DNA from: Atkinsonella hypoxylon
Lineage: Eukaryota; Ascomycota; Sordariomycetes; Hypocreales; Clavicipitaceae
DNA: 64,000 bases
Direction: 5' to 3'
Assembly (NCBI GenBank): GCA_000729835.1
Contig: JFHB01000011.1
Coordinates: forward strand, 186,001 to 250,000
Shown here: positions 1-11,284 of the stretch, in pieces
Numbering within the stretch: the stretch's first letter is position 1
Layout: each line of letters begins with the position of its first letter
The notes under the pieces: generated by a model
Databases searched by the model: none
What the model saw: the letters and a program-made list of their open reading frames with translations, nothing else
What the model was told of the DNA's origin: nothing
Program-made: the position numbers and the translations under genes

Positions 1-801
1 CTGTGATATTCCTCGTTGACCTTCAGGCTTCATAGCGCAAAAGTGGTGCATCTCGATATCGGAGCTACTGCTCTCTCCTGGAGTGCCCTGGGCCGGTACA
101 AACACATACAAAAACTCATCTACTACGGCATAGGTACCGTATTGTTTGGAGTACTGCATGGGATCGACGTGTTATCCAGCGATCAAAGTCGAACAAGGTC
201 CCCGAGGAACACGTCGTCAAATATTACGCCAGGCACTAACTAGTTACCTTAGGTAGGTACCTACCTAGGTAGTTAACTGTCATTCTTGGTTTCACCAGAT
301 TGACTCTACGGAGTAGTAGTGGGTCTGGTTGGTCAGCCAGGGGCATATCAACCACTTACTGAACTGATGCCCAGCACACATCGATGTACTCCGTAATGCA
401 CCAACCTTCAGCCCCTTGCTTCCGTTGAACACTACCACCTCCACTAACTATCTCGCCGGCGCAAATAAGCCGTCCATCCACGAAAGAATGATCGAGTTGA
501 CTTGAAATAGTCCATTGCACATCATCGAGGCATCTGACAAACATCCACCATTGACGCCGCTGTTTAATATCCATGTCAGCCTCTAGACTTGTCAGCGGTC
601 ACGGCATATGGAAATAAACTGAATTCGCAGCTGAAGTTCCTTTGGTCCCGCCGCAAGGCTGCGGTGCCCTCCAATTCCAGGCCGAGCTTTCTGACATTTC
701 TGCCAGCCCCAGACAAGTGTCTTCCATCAGCAGCAAATTGACGTCTTTTCTAGCATACAGCGGCTTGGCGCTGCCAAGTATCATGCAAATCGCCCGCTAT
801 T
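1..801. other. Upstream region of the Sec7 gene, no gene seen
   Basis: No supportable coding region. It contains an ACCTAGGT palindrome at 263-270 inside a run of TAGGTACCTACC-type repeats, and two copies of the 9-mer TACGGAGTA/TACTCCGTA at 307-315 and 387-395. Short open frames here have no recognisable protein character. It probably carries the promoter and leader of the Sec7 gene beginning at 802. Confidence 0.6.
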
Positions 802-3800
802 ATGCCTTTCCTTCGCCGGCGAGGTAATATGGTCAGCGAGACGGATATTCGACGGCATACAGTATTCAGCGAGCCACAAGCATCTTCCAGTAACGAAGAT
901 GCACTTTATGCTCCGACCCCTTCAACATCCCGGCCAACAGTACACATAGATCAAGATACTCCGTCTCGGCAACGTAATCACACTTCCGAACGTCCAGAGC
1001 AAGGTTCCGAACATCCCGCAACCGACCTTGGGAGACAAAATAAATTTCGCCGCTTTTCTATAATGAGATACCGAAACGCGTCAGACTCTCAGCTATCCCT
1101 CCGATCGAAGCAGAAAGCCGAGATAACTCCTCCACTTCCGCAACGTATGTTACAAGCCCTCTTGATGGTTTTTTCTTTTCTTTTTTTTCCCTTCTCCTTT
1201 TTCTTTAATGTCTGCCAAAGAGAACTAACCAAATGCCCGAAAGCCCCTGCTATTATCACCACTGCTCCCACAATCGATTTCTCCAGGCCAAAAAGAGTGA
1301 CTTCTCGCATGAATCTCGCTGTGAAATTTCGTCGCTCTACTGACATACCTCGTGATGAGGATAAAAGCGATAATGGCTATGATAATGACGCGGGAGGGAG
1401 TATTACGACGGACGAGCGAGCCGAGCAGACGACAGTAAAGGGACTCAACATACGACATCCTCGCCCATCAACACAAGCGACGACTGGGTCAAGTAATACT
1501 TCCTTGAGTACTTCTCATCGCCGTCACTCGGAGTCGTCACCATCCGATGTCAGTTCAGCGGATCGCCCATGTCAAGTTGCTCACAAGACTAGTCCAAAGA
1601 AATCCCACAAAACGACACCATTTCTGAAGTTGCGCAGGATCAAGAGACCCCCCGAAGCGCTGTTTCCCCTTGCCCATCTGCCACAAAAGAATGCGGCCCA
1701 ACTAAAGAGTAAATCTTTAGCCTCATTGACCGCTACCCATCCTAGGCCAACGTCTACCCAGAGCGCTGCAAATCCGCGAGCTGGTGATGATGCATTAGGA
1801 GATAATCATCTCGCGCACAATTCGCCCGCGGCTGCGTTATTCAACCGTGGCGCGCATCGTTCTGGACAATCTTCGCCTACGCGAGCAAATTTGCTCAGGG
1901 GTCGATCGTCAACCATGAGTTCTACCGGGAGAGACTCTACAGATGATCATTTGCTCTCCCCTACTACTCGCAACTCAACATCGACTGGTCGCAAAAGCTT
2001 CGGTGACTTGTTTGGCTTAGGCCGTATGCGACAAAATTCCGAGCTCAGTCGCCAGGGAACGTTAACTCCTGCCACTCCAGGCTCAATTGGTTCTAAAAGT
2101 AATTCATTACAACTTCCACGAGACTCTGTCATTTTACCCGAGCGGCAAGATGATGAATCTCCCGCAAAATATCTGGCCCGCATTGAAGGCGTCATCAGTC
2201 GCGGAACAATCGCGTCCGCTCTGGCGAAAGGCACCGATGCGTTCTCTGCTGCAGTGCTTAGGAGCTACATGCGAAGCTTCAGTTTTTTTGGTGACCCTAT
2301 GGATATGGCTATCAGAAAGTTGCTGATGGAGGCTGAGCTTCCGAAGGAGACGCAGCAAATTGACCGATGTTTGCAGGCTTTTGCCAACAGGTACCATGAG
2401 TGCAATCCCGGCATTTACTCGTCCCCCGATCAAGCCTATTTTATAGCCTTTTCCTTATTGATTCTCCACACTGATGTGTTCAACAAGAACAATAAGCACA
2501 AGATGCAAAAATCTGACTACCTCAAAAACACAAGAGGCGAGGGAATATTTGATGACATTCTCGAGTGCTTTTATGATAACATATCTTACACGCCGTTCAT
2601 CTATGTCGAAGACGATCTGGATCTAGTGAGCGAGCGCGCACAAGTAAGCAAGTCTAAAAAGAAACCATTGCTCTCAGGGAATGCGGCTGATCCTACAAAG
2701 AGAGCTGCAAAGGAACCGATAGACCCGTACACACTTATTCTGGATGGGAATCTGGACGCTTTAAGGCCAAATCTGAAAGACGCAATGCATCTAGACGACC
2801 ACTACAACTACCTTGGAACCGCATCTTCTTTCAATCTCAAGGACTTGCAGAATACCTTCTTCAAAACTGGAGTGCTGCAAATCGTCTCAGCTAGATCACG
2901 ACCCGATGCTTTCATGTCGGAACAGACGGCTACTAATCCCGATGATGCACACCCTGGAATTGTCGACATCAAGGTGACTAAAGTTGGCTTGCTTTGGAGG
3001 AAGGGCGCAAAGAAAAGAAAAACCCGCTCTCCTTGGCAGGAGTGGGGGGCAATATTAACTGGTGCACAATTGTACTTATTCCGAAACACGAGCTGGGTCA
3101 AGAACCTGATGCATCAGCACGAGAATCATCTCAAAAGTGGACATGATGGTATTCCGGTTATCTTCAAACCCCCCTTGCATGAATTCAAGCCAGATGCCTT
3201 GATGTCAACTCACGCCGCAGTCGCGCTCCTGGACACCACGTATAAGAAGCATAAAAATGCTTTTGTATATGTTCGACAAGGTGGAGTAGATGAAATTCTG
3301 CTGGCAGATAACGAGGAAGAGCGCAATGATTGGCTTGCTAAGCTAAATTACGCTGCCGCATTCCGAACCTCAGGTGTCCGTATGCGCGGAGTCGTTGGAT
3401 CCAATTACGATGGTCAAGGAAGACGGGGAATACGGCGCCTGGACAGTTCTGATGCTACCCAAATGATCGAGACTCCGACAGGCCTAGTTTCTATTGCACG
3501 CGGACGGATTGATCATAAAATGGCTGAGGACATCCAGCTTGCCAGACGAGACGGGCTGCAACAAAAGATATCTGAGGCTAACAAGAAAGTCGACGAATGC
3601 CAAAAGCAACTAGAAGAGCAACTGAGAAACGCAAGACATCTGCAGATCCTCGCTCCTATCCAACCTAGGACGAGGGAGCAATTACTACTGGCAGCAGCAC
3701 GTTTGTCGGCCCAACTGAAATGGACGCGTATGGATATTTGGCGAGAAAAATGTCATCGAGATATTCTGATGCAAGATTTAGCAGACGACGAAGCCCTTGT

Positions 3801-5082
3801 GCCTAGTACTAGTAAGAGTTCGGGCTTGGACGGTACAGCACTATCATTGAAGCCTGCAGTAAGCGGACCTGATTCTCAGCTAAGAGTATCAAGTGCTACC
3901 GAGCAAAGCCCACAAACTCTACCAGCAGAGGAATCTTCGTCATGCCTCTCGACTACGACCGAGGATAACCAAAATAAGGATTCGCCTGTTGAGGTGAACC
4001 CTCGGCCATTGTCACGAAATATCAATAAAGAGATAGATCACAAACCAGACATTACTGCAATAGCCAGGCATGGATCCGTGTCGAGCGCCGCTACGTCAAC
4101 TAATCAGCGATTGTCACCTTCAACTTCTCAGAACTACATGGCTCAAGATGGAGACTCTGCAGTGCCTTCGAGATCATCTGACAATCAAGATGATATTGAT
4201 GCTGATGAACGTGATCTTCTTAAACAGGCTGGATTATGGGAAGCAAGATCAAGGCGAAGTTCGTTTGACAAACCCCTGATGCCGGCAACACTAGAAGGCC
4301 CAGAATATGCACCCCCTGCGGAGCGAGACAAATTGGAAAGGAGTAAGATTAGGCGAAGTCTGCAACGTACTCTTAGAGAGAGTGCTGGACACCTTTCGCA
4401 TCATCGCAGCAAGAAGAGTAGAGATGGCGGCGCTTCAGCCGCAGTATCTCGAGATGATGTGCCTCAAGAAGCAATGTTGTCCCGAGGCAGTGGAAGCTTT
4501 GTAGTTCATGGAAAGAAGGCGTCCGTGATCAACATAGGCACAGAGCTGCAAACTCTGTCTCAGGACGACAAGGTCTTGTCTCGAAAGCAACCGCAATCAT
4601 CGCAGTTAGAGGCAACAGCAGCCTCCTCACTCCTGAACAACGATCAGGATGGCGATTATCATTATGCTTTAGAGGCCTTGTCAGAGTCAAATGATTCTAA
4701 CAGCAGGAGAGATTCAGTTGCCAGCGCAAGCACCGCTACGGCGCGAAGTTTCCGGCAACTTTACAGAAAATATTCGACAGCGCAAGCGGCAAGAAGCACT
4801 TCTCGTGCGCGGTTAAGCGTTCCATCAGATGAAGAGAGTGAGACAGCTATCAGTCTTGCTGATGGGTCAAAGTCTTTACTATTCATGGAAGAGAAAGAGA
4901 CTGAGGCACATTTTCCTTCGGGAAAGTCATTCTTGAACAGTGAAGGATCCACCAGGTCAAGAGAACCGACAAAAGCGGTTGAGCGGGATGGTGATGACGA
5001 AGGCTCAGACGAAAAGGGAGGTAGTGCACAAAATGGCCATGATACGTTCCCCAGCCATTCTGTTCAAGCTGTGACAGCTTGA
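802..5082 (+). CDS. SYT1: Sec7-PH domain Arf guanine nucleotide exchange factor (SYT1/Sec74 type)
   Basis: Predicted activator of Arf GTPases at Golgi/endosome membranes. The frame is open for 1426 codons, but 1145-1243 looks like a 99-nt in-frame intron (GTATGT donor, long pyrimidine tract, CTAAC branch site, AAAG acceptor), giving join(802..1144,1244..5082) and 1393 residues. The Sec7 domain lies at about codons 448-615 of the unspliced frame. It holds LPKETQQIDR, whose Glu matches the family's catalytic glutamic finger, and the FSLLILHTDVFN segment. A PH domain follows at about 715-860 (GLLWRKGAKK, then WLAKLNYAAAFR), then a short coiled coil and a long Ser-rich low-complexity tail. The N-terminal 440 residues are also low complexity. 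Sec7 plus C-terminal PH in a large protein is the fungal SYT1/Sec74 arrangement. ATG 802 is the first in frame; ATG 832 is an alternative. Confidence 0.9.
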   Translation: MPFLRRRGNMVSETDIRRHTVFSEPQASSSNEDALYAPTPSTSRPTVHIDQDTPSRQRNHTSERPEQGSEHPATDLGRQNKFRRFSIMRYRNASDSQLSLRSKQKAEITPPLPQRMLQALLMVFSFLFFPFSFFFNVCQRELTKCPKAPAIITTAPTIDFSRPKRVTSRMNLAVKFRRSTDIPRDEDKSDNGYDNDAGGSITTDERAEQTTVKGLNIRHPRPSTQATTGSSNTSLSTSHRRHSESSPSDVSSADRPCQVAHKTSPKKSHKTTPFLKLRRIKRPPEALFPLAHLPQKNAAQLKSKSLASLTATHPRPTSTQSAANPRAGDDALGDNHLAHNSPAAALFNRGAHRSGQSSPTRANLLRGRSSTMSSTGRDSTDDHLLSPTTRNSTSTGRKSFGDLFGLGRMRQNSELSRQGTLTPATPGSIGSKSNSLQLPRDSVILPERQDDESPAKYLARIEGVISRGTIASALAKGTDAFSAAVLRSYMRSFSFFGDPMDMAIRKLLMEAELPKETQQIDRCLQAFANRYHECNPGIYSSPDQAYFIAFSLLILHTDVFNKNNKHKMQKSDYLKNTRGEGIFDDILECFYDNISYTPFIYVEDDLDLVSERAQVSKSKKKPLLSGNAADPTKRAAKEPIDPYTLILDGNLDALRPNLKDAMHLDDHYNYLGTASSFNLKDLQNTFFKTGVLQIVSARSRPDAFMSEQTATNPDDAHPGIVDIKVTKVGLLWRKGAKKRKTRSPWQEWGAILTGAQLYLFRNTSWVKNLMHQHENHLKSGHDGIPVIFKPPLHEFKPDALMSTHAAVALLDTTYKKHKNAFVYVRQGGVDEILLADNEEERNDWLAKLNYAAAFRTSGVRMRGVVGSNYDGQGRRGIRRLDSSDATQMIETPTGLVSIARGRIDHKMAEDIQLARRDGLQQKISEANKKVDECQKQLEEQLRNARHLQILAPIQPRTREQLLLAAARLSAQLKWTRMDIWREKCHRDILMQDLADDEALVPSTSKSSGLDGTALSLKPAVSGPDSQLRVSSATEQSPQTLPAEESSSCLSTTTEDNQNKDSPVEVNPRPLSRNINKEIDHKPDITAIARHGSVSSAATSTNQRLSPSTSQNYMAQDGDSAVPSRSSDNQDDIDADERDLLKQAGLWEARSRRSSFDKPLMPATLEGPEYAPPAERDKLERSKIRRSLQRTLRESAGHLSHHRSKKSRDGGASAAVSRDDVPQEAMLSRGSGSFVVHGKKASVINIGTELQTLSQDDKVLSRKQPQSSQLEATAASSLLNNDQDGDYHYALEALSESNDSNSRRDSVASASTATARSFRQLYRKYSTAQAARSTSRARLSVPSDEESETAISLADGSKSLLFMEEKETEAHFPSGKSFLNSEGSTRSREPTKAVERDGDDEGSDEKGGSAQNGHDTFPSHSVQAVTA
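1145..1243 (+). other. Probable in-frame stopless intron in the Sec7 gene
   Basis: 99 nt, exactly 33 codons, with no stop in the gene frame. It starts GTATGT, runs into TTTTCTTTTCTTTTTTTTCC-like pyrimidine tracts, has CTAAC about 15 nt before a terminal AAAG, and if translated would insert a Phe/Leu/Cys-rich stretch into an otherwise polar Ser/Pro region. Removal joins ...PPLPQ to PPAIITTAP... in frame (phase 1). RNA reads would settle it. Confidence 0.75.
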
Positions 5083-5719
5083 ACGTTGTGACAAAAAAAA
5101 AAAAAAAAAAAATTACCGGGACATAGCTCGGAGGTTGCCCGTCCGTATTTGTTTTCCATATCGGTGTGTTTATAGTAGCGTCTATCAGAGATATAGTAGG
5201 TCAACCAAAGTGGTTAATGAAAAAGTGAACGAAGATTTCATGCTCTGGAGCTAGGTGTCCATCCATAGACACTCAGCTTCCCACGGAGCTCAGCAGCACG
5301 ATAGTGAAAGTGACTTCTACAGCTGAATGATTTCCTTGTGAACGTGTCCAACAGCCCTCAAACCTAGATTCAAACAAAATGAAGTGCCAAGACAGGGTTG
5401 GCAACTACGTTCAGTTTAGTTATGTATCCCCATCCGTGTATTGCATTGGTTGTTGCATCGATTTCTCCTCAGTCCGGTTCCTCAAAGACAATGTGGCCAC
5501 TGTCGATTTATACGTGAAGCTCTTCTATTTGTCTTGATCTAGTCTTCTTATGTAGTAAGTTTGATTACCGCGATATTTCAAGATCTTGCAGTAACCCAGC
5601 TCTCTTCATGCGACAGGTGAAGGTCTTTCCCGCACAACGCAATTCTGTCGTGTCATGTCCGTAACCGGCTTTCGCAGGAGTGTTTCGTTCTTGGCAGAAC
5701 CATTGGATCACTTAAGACA
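5083..5719. other. Convergent 3' region between the Sec7 gene and SRP72
   Basis: No gene seen. A run of about 20 A lies at 5092-5111 just after the Sec7 stop codon. The rest presumably holds the two 3' untranslated regions. Confidence 0.5.
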
Positions 5720-7740
5720 TTACTTCTTGGGCTTCTTCTTCTTCTTGGACGTATTTGAAGATGTCGCCTTTTCTATTCTGACGCCACCACCACCCACGAG
5801 GCCAATTGTCTCCTCCTTTACCACGCCGCCCTGAGTTGACTCCATTTTCTTTCGCCCTTTTCTACCTTTCGGTCGGTAAGATGATCTGTCGCGCAGGGGG
5901 AGCCATCTTTCTGGATCCGGAGCTTGTCCTTGCACAAAGTTTTTGGGCAGTTTCCTCCTCCGCCTCTTCATCGCGCGTTCGCCAGCGTTGTCACTAGGAG
6001 AGAGCCTTTTCTTAGGTGCTGATGGCCTGGGACCAGCCAAGATACCGGAATCAATGAGTTTGTCCACATTAACCCCACTGATGAGGCTGTCTATAGAAGG
6101 CAGCTGCGCCATATGCTGCTCAACTATAGATACATCACTGGCAGCTAACGCGGCCACCAAACCAGCAGAGGTGACAGGTGACGCTACCTCCTCTTCATTC
6201 AGCTTCCTGAATATAGCGCCTGCCAGAACAAGATCATCTTTGGTAAAAGAGGATACGAGCTCGACGCCCGCTTCTTTGAGAAGCGAAAAAGCAAAACTGG
6301 CTGGACGTTGGTACCAGAATTTCGCTGCTTTGATGAGTTCTGACTTTGCCGAGTTGTTCCGCCTTTGAGTTTTCTTTAAAGCCACAGCCAAGGATATCAG
6401 TCCTGGACTGAAGCGAACTTTTTGGCATTGGTCATGGTCCACATCTTCTAGTCGGGAGAAGAACGATTCGAGCGTGTGCAGAGCTGCTCCGGCATTGCGT
6501 CGTTGCAAATAAAGCTGAATTATGATCAGAACAATGGCAGTGTCGAGAGGCCGCACCTTCGAAAGGCTGATTAGGCGTGGGAGCATGTCCTTCTCAGTCA
6601 AGCCTTGCGTTTCTGCTGTGGCTGCGATGACGGACATATTGTTGATTTCGGGACTATACGATGGCTGGCGAGCCTGACATACAGTCTTGTGCGCTTTTGT
6701 CTTAACACCATGTGTTTTATGTGCCCAGAGGCTGACGATCGAGGAATTCTGCGCAAGAATATTCGACTGAAAATCAAACAGCTTAGCTTCACTGCTCAGC
6801 TTCATGTAATTTGCAAACTGGCGTTCTAGTAAGAAAGGATTCTGGGGCGGATGTTCCAGAGCCTGAAAATTATTTTGACAAATAATGCTTAGATCCGGGT
6901 CAGAGTTCCTGCAGTTTAAAAATACTGTATTAGTGGACGAAAATGGTCCTGAAGAGGAGAATAATGTTCACAAAGCTGTGCGAAGACTCACGCGTCGTGT
7001 TTTAAAATTTGAAGTATATCTCGAGCACGGTTGACGTCGCCTAGCTTGGCCAAGACAAAGGCTTGTTGCGCTAAAATAGGTTTACGCTCCTCCTCCTTCT
7101 CTTTCTGAGTAAGCTCATCCGAGGCATCACAAAGGGCAAGCGCGCGCTGCAAAAGCTTAAATGCAATGTTCAAATATCCTTGGGCAATTTTGACGCAGGC
7201 AGCATTATAACACAACTCAAACGATTCTGAGACTTTTTGAAGTTCGTATTCCTGCGGCGTACCGTTACGTTTCCATTCGGCTTGGGCTTGGGCGGCTTGA
7301 ATGTTGATCCTAATATCATGGTCTTCTTCATGTGAATCAGTGACGAGGAGTCGATTGTAAATTGATTGAGCCTCGTCGAAGTTCTCTGCACGATATGCGA
7401 CCTGGGCTGCGATATGGCTGAGGCTTCTAGTGTGAAGTCCTGTCGAGGATAGGGCTGTGGCAGCTTCGTCGAGTTTGCCCAATTTGTACAAAGCATACGC
7501 CTTCTCCAACGCGCAAGTGTTTTCTAGTTTGACCCCACCCTCTGTTATAGCACGGGAAGCATCATCGAATCGGTCTAATTTCAAGAAAGCGATCACTCTC
7601 GTGTATTGTGCCAGCTGGTCGTTCTTGTCTGCCTTGAGGGCAGTATTGGCAGCTTTTAGAATTTCCTCATGATCCTCTATTGATGTTGCGCGTAGTACGC
7701 GTAGTAGGGACGCGAGGGAGGTAGCAGAGGCTTGCGGCAT
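5720..7740 (-). CDS. SRP72: Signal recognition particle subunit SRP72
   Basis: Protein of the SRP that binds 7S RNA with SRP68 and targets nascent secretory proteins to the ER. Structure: complement(join(5720..6908,6992..7740)), 645 residues. The single 83-nt intron has a GTGAGT donor at 6991 and a CTGCAG acceptor, phase 2, and the join gives KHDANSDPDLSIICQNNFQA in a continuous frame. The N-terminal two thirds are TPR-like helical repeats. The basic C-terminus contains PDPERWLPLRDRSSY followed by RPKGRKGRKK, which is the SRP72 RNA-binding signature, and the protein ends in a lysine-rich tail. Start ATG 7740 is the first in frame and fits the family N-terminus. It faces the next gene across a 671-bp divergent promoter region. 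Confidence 0.94.
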
Positions 7741-8411
7741 GTCGATTCCAAGGCCACAGCACTACCTGGGATGAGGTTGAGATCGAGAATGTGGCCTGTG
7801 TCAAGAGCAACACAAGACTGCCGAAGTCTATTGTCTATTCGACCCCGTGAACAGTGACTTTCGATAGTAACACAGGCAAAGTGTCTTACTTTGGGTTTCA
7901 TAAAGAGGTGGTGGCCAAAGAGTAGACAGCGAATGCAGGGAAGGGAAAAGTTTGCGGGCGGGCTGTCCTGGTTGACATTTGACGCTCGATAGATTTTGGT
8001 ATTTGCCGCGGGGCTGCTTGTTGTTAGGAGCTGTTAGGAGCTGTTTTGGCCGTCGACCTGTTATCTGATAGTGGGGGCCCATCACCTAGCTAGCTAGCTT
8101 AGCGCAGGACCAATTGACATGCTCCGTCAAACCTGAATTGCGATCCTAGGCGCTACAAGACAACAAGGCCCAGGCGCCGTGCACGCTCGCTTTGGTACTT
8201 CTCTCAAGACGAAACGAAGCTGCGCTATCGAACGACCACTACAAAAGAGTTCTAGGTAGAATTGGATTCAGTGACGAGATAATATCTTTATCTTTCGAGC
8301 GGGTTTTTTTCGGCATCACTGTCAGGTATCGACTATACAATCCTGCCATCGATCCATCCATCGATCCATCCATCGATCCATCCATCCACTCTGATTGAGC
8401 ATACTCGAATC
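7741..8411. promoter_or_regulatory. Divergent intergenic region SRP72 / NCBP3-like gene
   Basis: 671 bp between two divergent start codons, so both promoters should lie here. It includes a GCTAGCTAGCTTAGCGCAGG stretch near 8088 and a CATCGATCCATC-type tandem array just before the downstream start (8346-8395). No coding frame is supported. Confidence 0.5.
8346..8395. repeat. Tandem CATCGATCCATC minisatellite
   Basis: Four near-perfect 12-bp units of the form ATCGATCCATCC directly in the 5' leader of the NCBP3-like gene, 17 bp before its start codon. Translated frames of it (repeated IDPS or WMDR) are artefacts. Confidence 0.85.
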
Positions 8412-9685
8412 ATGGATTTGGACATAGAAATGGATGATGCGGCTGACATCGCACATGAGCTGCAAATAGACGCATTGCCACAAGCCGATGATATTCTGGT
8501 GAGAGCACATTCCTCTCGTCTGACTGCACCGTCTGCGCCCCAACTAACGAACAGCTTGTCTAGCAACCAGAACAGGTTGAAGAACCCGGCGAGGTCGCAG
8601 ACGATGAACCTTCATTAGCCCACGATGATGAGCAGACGCTTGTGCCGTCGAAAGTCAATGTCAGAGGAGTCGACACTTTACACACCGACGATATCAAAAC
8701 ATATGTCAAGCTTCACTTTGGCCCAGTCGACAAGATCGAATGGATAGACGACACGTCGGCCAATCTTGTATTTGATAACGAGGCTGTGGCTCGCGAAGCT
8801 ATCACCTCTTTGAGTGCCATAGAAATAGCCGATGTTACGGCTCTTACCTTGGGAGAAAGTCTTCCCGCAAAACCTTGGGACGGCCGACCCGATATTTCAC
8901 TCCAAGTACGCATCGCCCTCAAGAGTGACAGGAAACAGTCTGGAGCGGCTCTAAGGAGTCGGTACTACCTGTTACATCCCGAACATGACCCAGAGGAGCG
9001 CCGAAAGAAACACTACGAGTCGAAATATAGAGACAGGGAAGGGAATTATGCCAAAAGTAGCATTCGACGTGGACGTGCATCGGACGACGATGTCGAAACC
9101 TTCGAGGCCAGCATGTATGATGACGCACCCCGCCATCGCCCTTCCCAGCGTAGTGCAAGCCCTGGCACCCTGGGAAGATTGCACTCTACAGCCAATCGCG
9201 GAAAGGAACTCTTCGCAAATCGAGGCTCAAGGAAGGACAGATCTGCCTCGCCGCGGCGAGATTGCGACGGCCATACACACATGGATATATTAGACCGGTC
9301 CTCTCATCAGAACAAGACTGTTGCAAAGTCTATCAAGAGCCGCATTTCTAGTGCTAACCAGGGCAAAGAGCTTTTTCCAGTCAAAGCAACGGACAAGATT
9401 AGCAGGCTAGATCAACTTGAGGAATCAATTGGGTCGGCCAGATTACGAGATGAAGATATGCCAAAGATTGTGTGTGCTCCTCAAACTCAAGAGGGAGGTT
9501 TTAATATTAGAGGGTTGGCAAACCAAAGAGGAAGCGAAACAAGTGGCTTTGCCATCAAAGGTGCAGCTTCGGCAAACGCGCGAGAGCTTTTCCCCGATAA
9601 ATTGGGCATCTCGAACGCTGGGCAGGAGTTGGCAAGCTCAGCACGTAACAAAAAAAGACAAAAGGCTCAAGATCTCTTTCTGTAG
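8412..9685 (+). CDS. NCBP3-like (DUF2414) RNA-binding protein
   Basis: Structure: join(8412..8498,8564..9685), 402 residues. The 65-nt intron has a GTGAGA donor, a CTAAC branch site and a TCTAG acceptor; splicing joins ...PQADDIL to QPEQVEEP... in frame and supplies the only sensible ATG, because the second exon alone starts only at GTG. Residues about 58-135 form an RRM-like fold (VNVRGVDTLHTDDIKTYV, WIDDTSANLVFDNEAVAREA) typical of the NCBP3/DUF2414 family, proposed to act with the nuclear cap-binding complex in mRNA export. A following basic segment contains RSRYYLLHPEHDPEERRKKH. The C-terminal half is low complexity with four copies of a short (K/R)ELF(P) motif. The role in mRNA biogenesis is inferred from the family. 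Confidence 0.85.
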
Positions 9686-11284
9686 AAGGGTTTTTCCTTT
9701 CTGGCGGACTTGGCATGGGATTAGAAATGAACTGCTGCAATAAGGGCTGGTGGCTCTCGGCGTGATATAACATTCGGATCCTGGGAAAACAACTATAAAA
9801 TCGGCGTTAAGCTATTCTCTGTATTTTGTCACGATTATGACCGGTCTTAAAAACATCAGGTGAGCTCTAAATCTTTTCTGGTTCTCGTCTAGTCAGTACA
9901 AAGGACGAACTTCAAGACATTATTCAATTTACCACCACTTTCAACGGCATCGTGATCCAGTAAAATGTCCAGCTTAGCATTCGAATCCTTAACCGATTAG
10001 AGCAGTTCATCCGTCATAGCGGGAGGGCCACAAGTGTAGAAAAAAAAGTTAAAGTTATAGATGGTGCATCCGGGCATCTGGTGCAAGTCTCTAGAGCAGG
10101 CAGGACCTGCTTAAATTTCAGCTTCTGCATCGGGAAATGAAGGGATCGATGCATCTAAATCAAGTGCTACACTGCTGATGTTCGCTGTTACCCTGAGGAA
10201 ATGCTTCGCGCCAGTCTAAGAATTATCGTTTCCAGTAGTTTCAGAAAGCAACAAGAGGATTGCTTTCAGCGATAGCAGCACCAGCCTCGAATGAAAGCAA
10301 GATTATCAGAGCGACCTTTATCCCACCTCTATCGAGATGAAGTCTGAATAACCCGATCGTGTCACTAATCTGATCGACTCTAGCTAAATCCACCAAGTGT
10401 ATAGCTTAGAAAGCGAATTTAATCATGGAGGTAAGCAACTCGAAGCACTGAGGCTGAGCGGCCCTGATTGGTAAAGAGTATATTACTAATCTGATTCCTG
10501 GGTTTGGCTACTATCTGCACAAGGTGATATAATTTACTTGTGGTTGGCGCGGAATACTATATGGATCTAGTCGTCCATCTCATGAATAGCTTAATGAAGC
10601 TCTTGCGCTCAACTCGTCATATGGAAGGTTTAGTTCTAGATTACCCTTTGAAAAGCAGAACTTAGGACATAAGATCATGCGGATAACGTGGCGTTGCTGC
10701 TACACGTGGTACGGAGGTTGTGGAGGCTTACTAACTAAGCTACTGTTAATTTCACAGTAATGCTTTGGCTAATGACCGGAGGGGAACGGAAAATTCAGTC
10801 ATTAGCCATTAACGGCCTTGGTTGCCCTTGTTGCTTGGGAATTAGTATCGGGACGCGGCCTTAAAGTTGACTAAGGAAAACGATCCGAGAAATTGTACAG
10901 CATTATCCTCCGTGTTTCTTCTGAGGAGTGTGGCTCGGGATATGGCCGACTGTACATTTGATATATTGCGTGACTGCCTAGGTATGTGTCTACTTATGAC
11001 TCATACTCTTCGGGTCATTCCGAGTCTAGCGTCGGCTGTCTTGTAACCACATTACTCGAAAGTGCCGAAATTATTATGAGAGCGTCATAAATTAGATCCA
11101 CCTGTGCTGCTAGACGGACATCTAACGATCAAAGCGTTATGATCATATCGAGGCACGAAACATTGAAATTTAAATACTTGACATGGCCCGCCGACGACGC
11201 TGACGAATCCGATGACCGCAACGCAAAAACGAATGCTTGCCATTTTAGATGTCGCTCTGCTTGATCGCTCAAAATAACAGCTCG
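9686..11284. other. 1.6 kb convergent intergenic region, no gene seen
   Basis: Lies between two gene 3' ends. I see no open frame with protein character. One perfect 11-bp hairpin sits at 10766-10808 (TGGCTAATGAC paired with GTCATTAGCCA, 21-nt loop). It is long for a convergent gap and could hold a noncoding transcript, but nothing in the sequence identifies one. Confidence 0.5.

Noticed and set aside
5943..6368. Antisense open frame of 141 codons across SRP72
   Set aside because: It lies wholly inside the well-supported SRP72 exon and looks like its complement frame.
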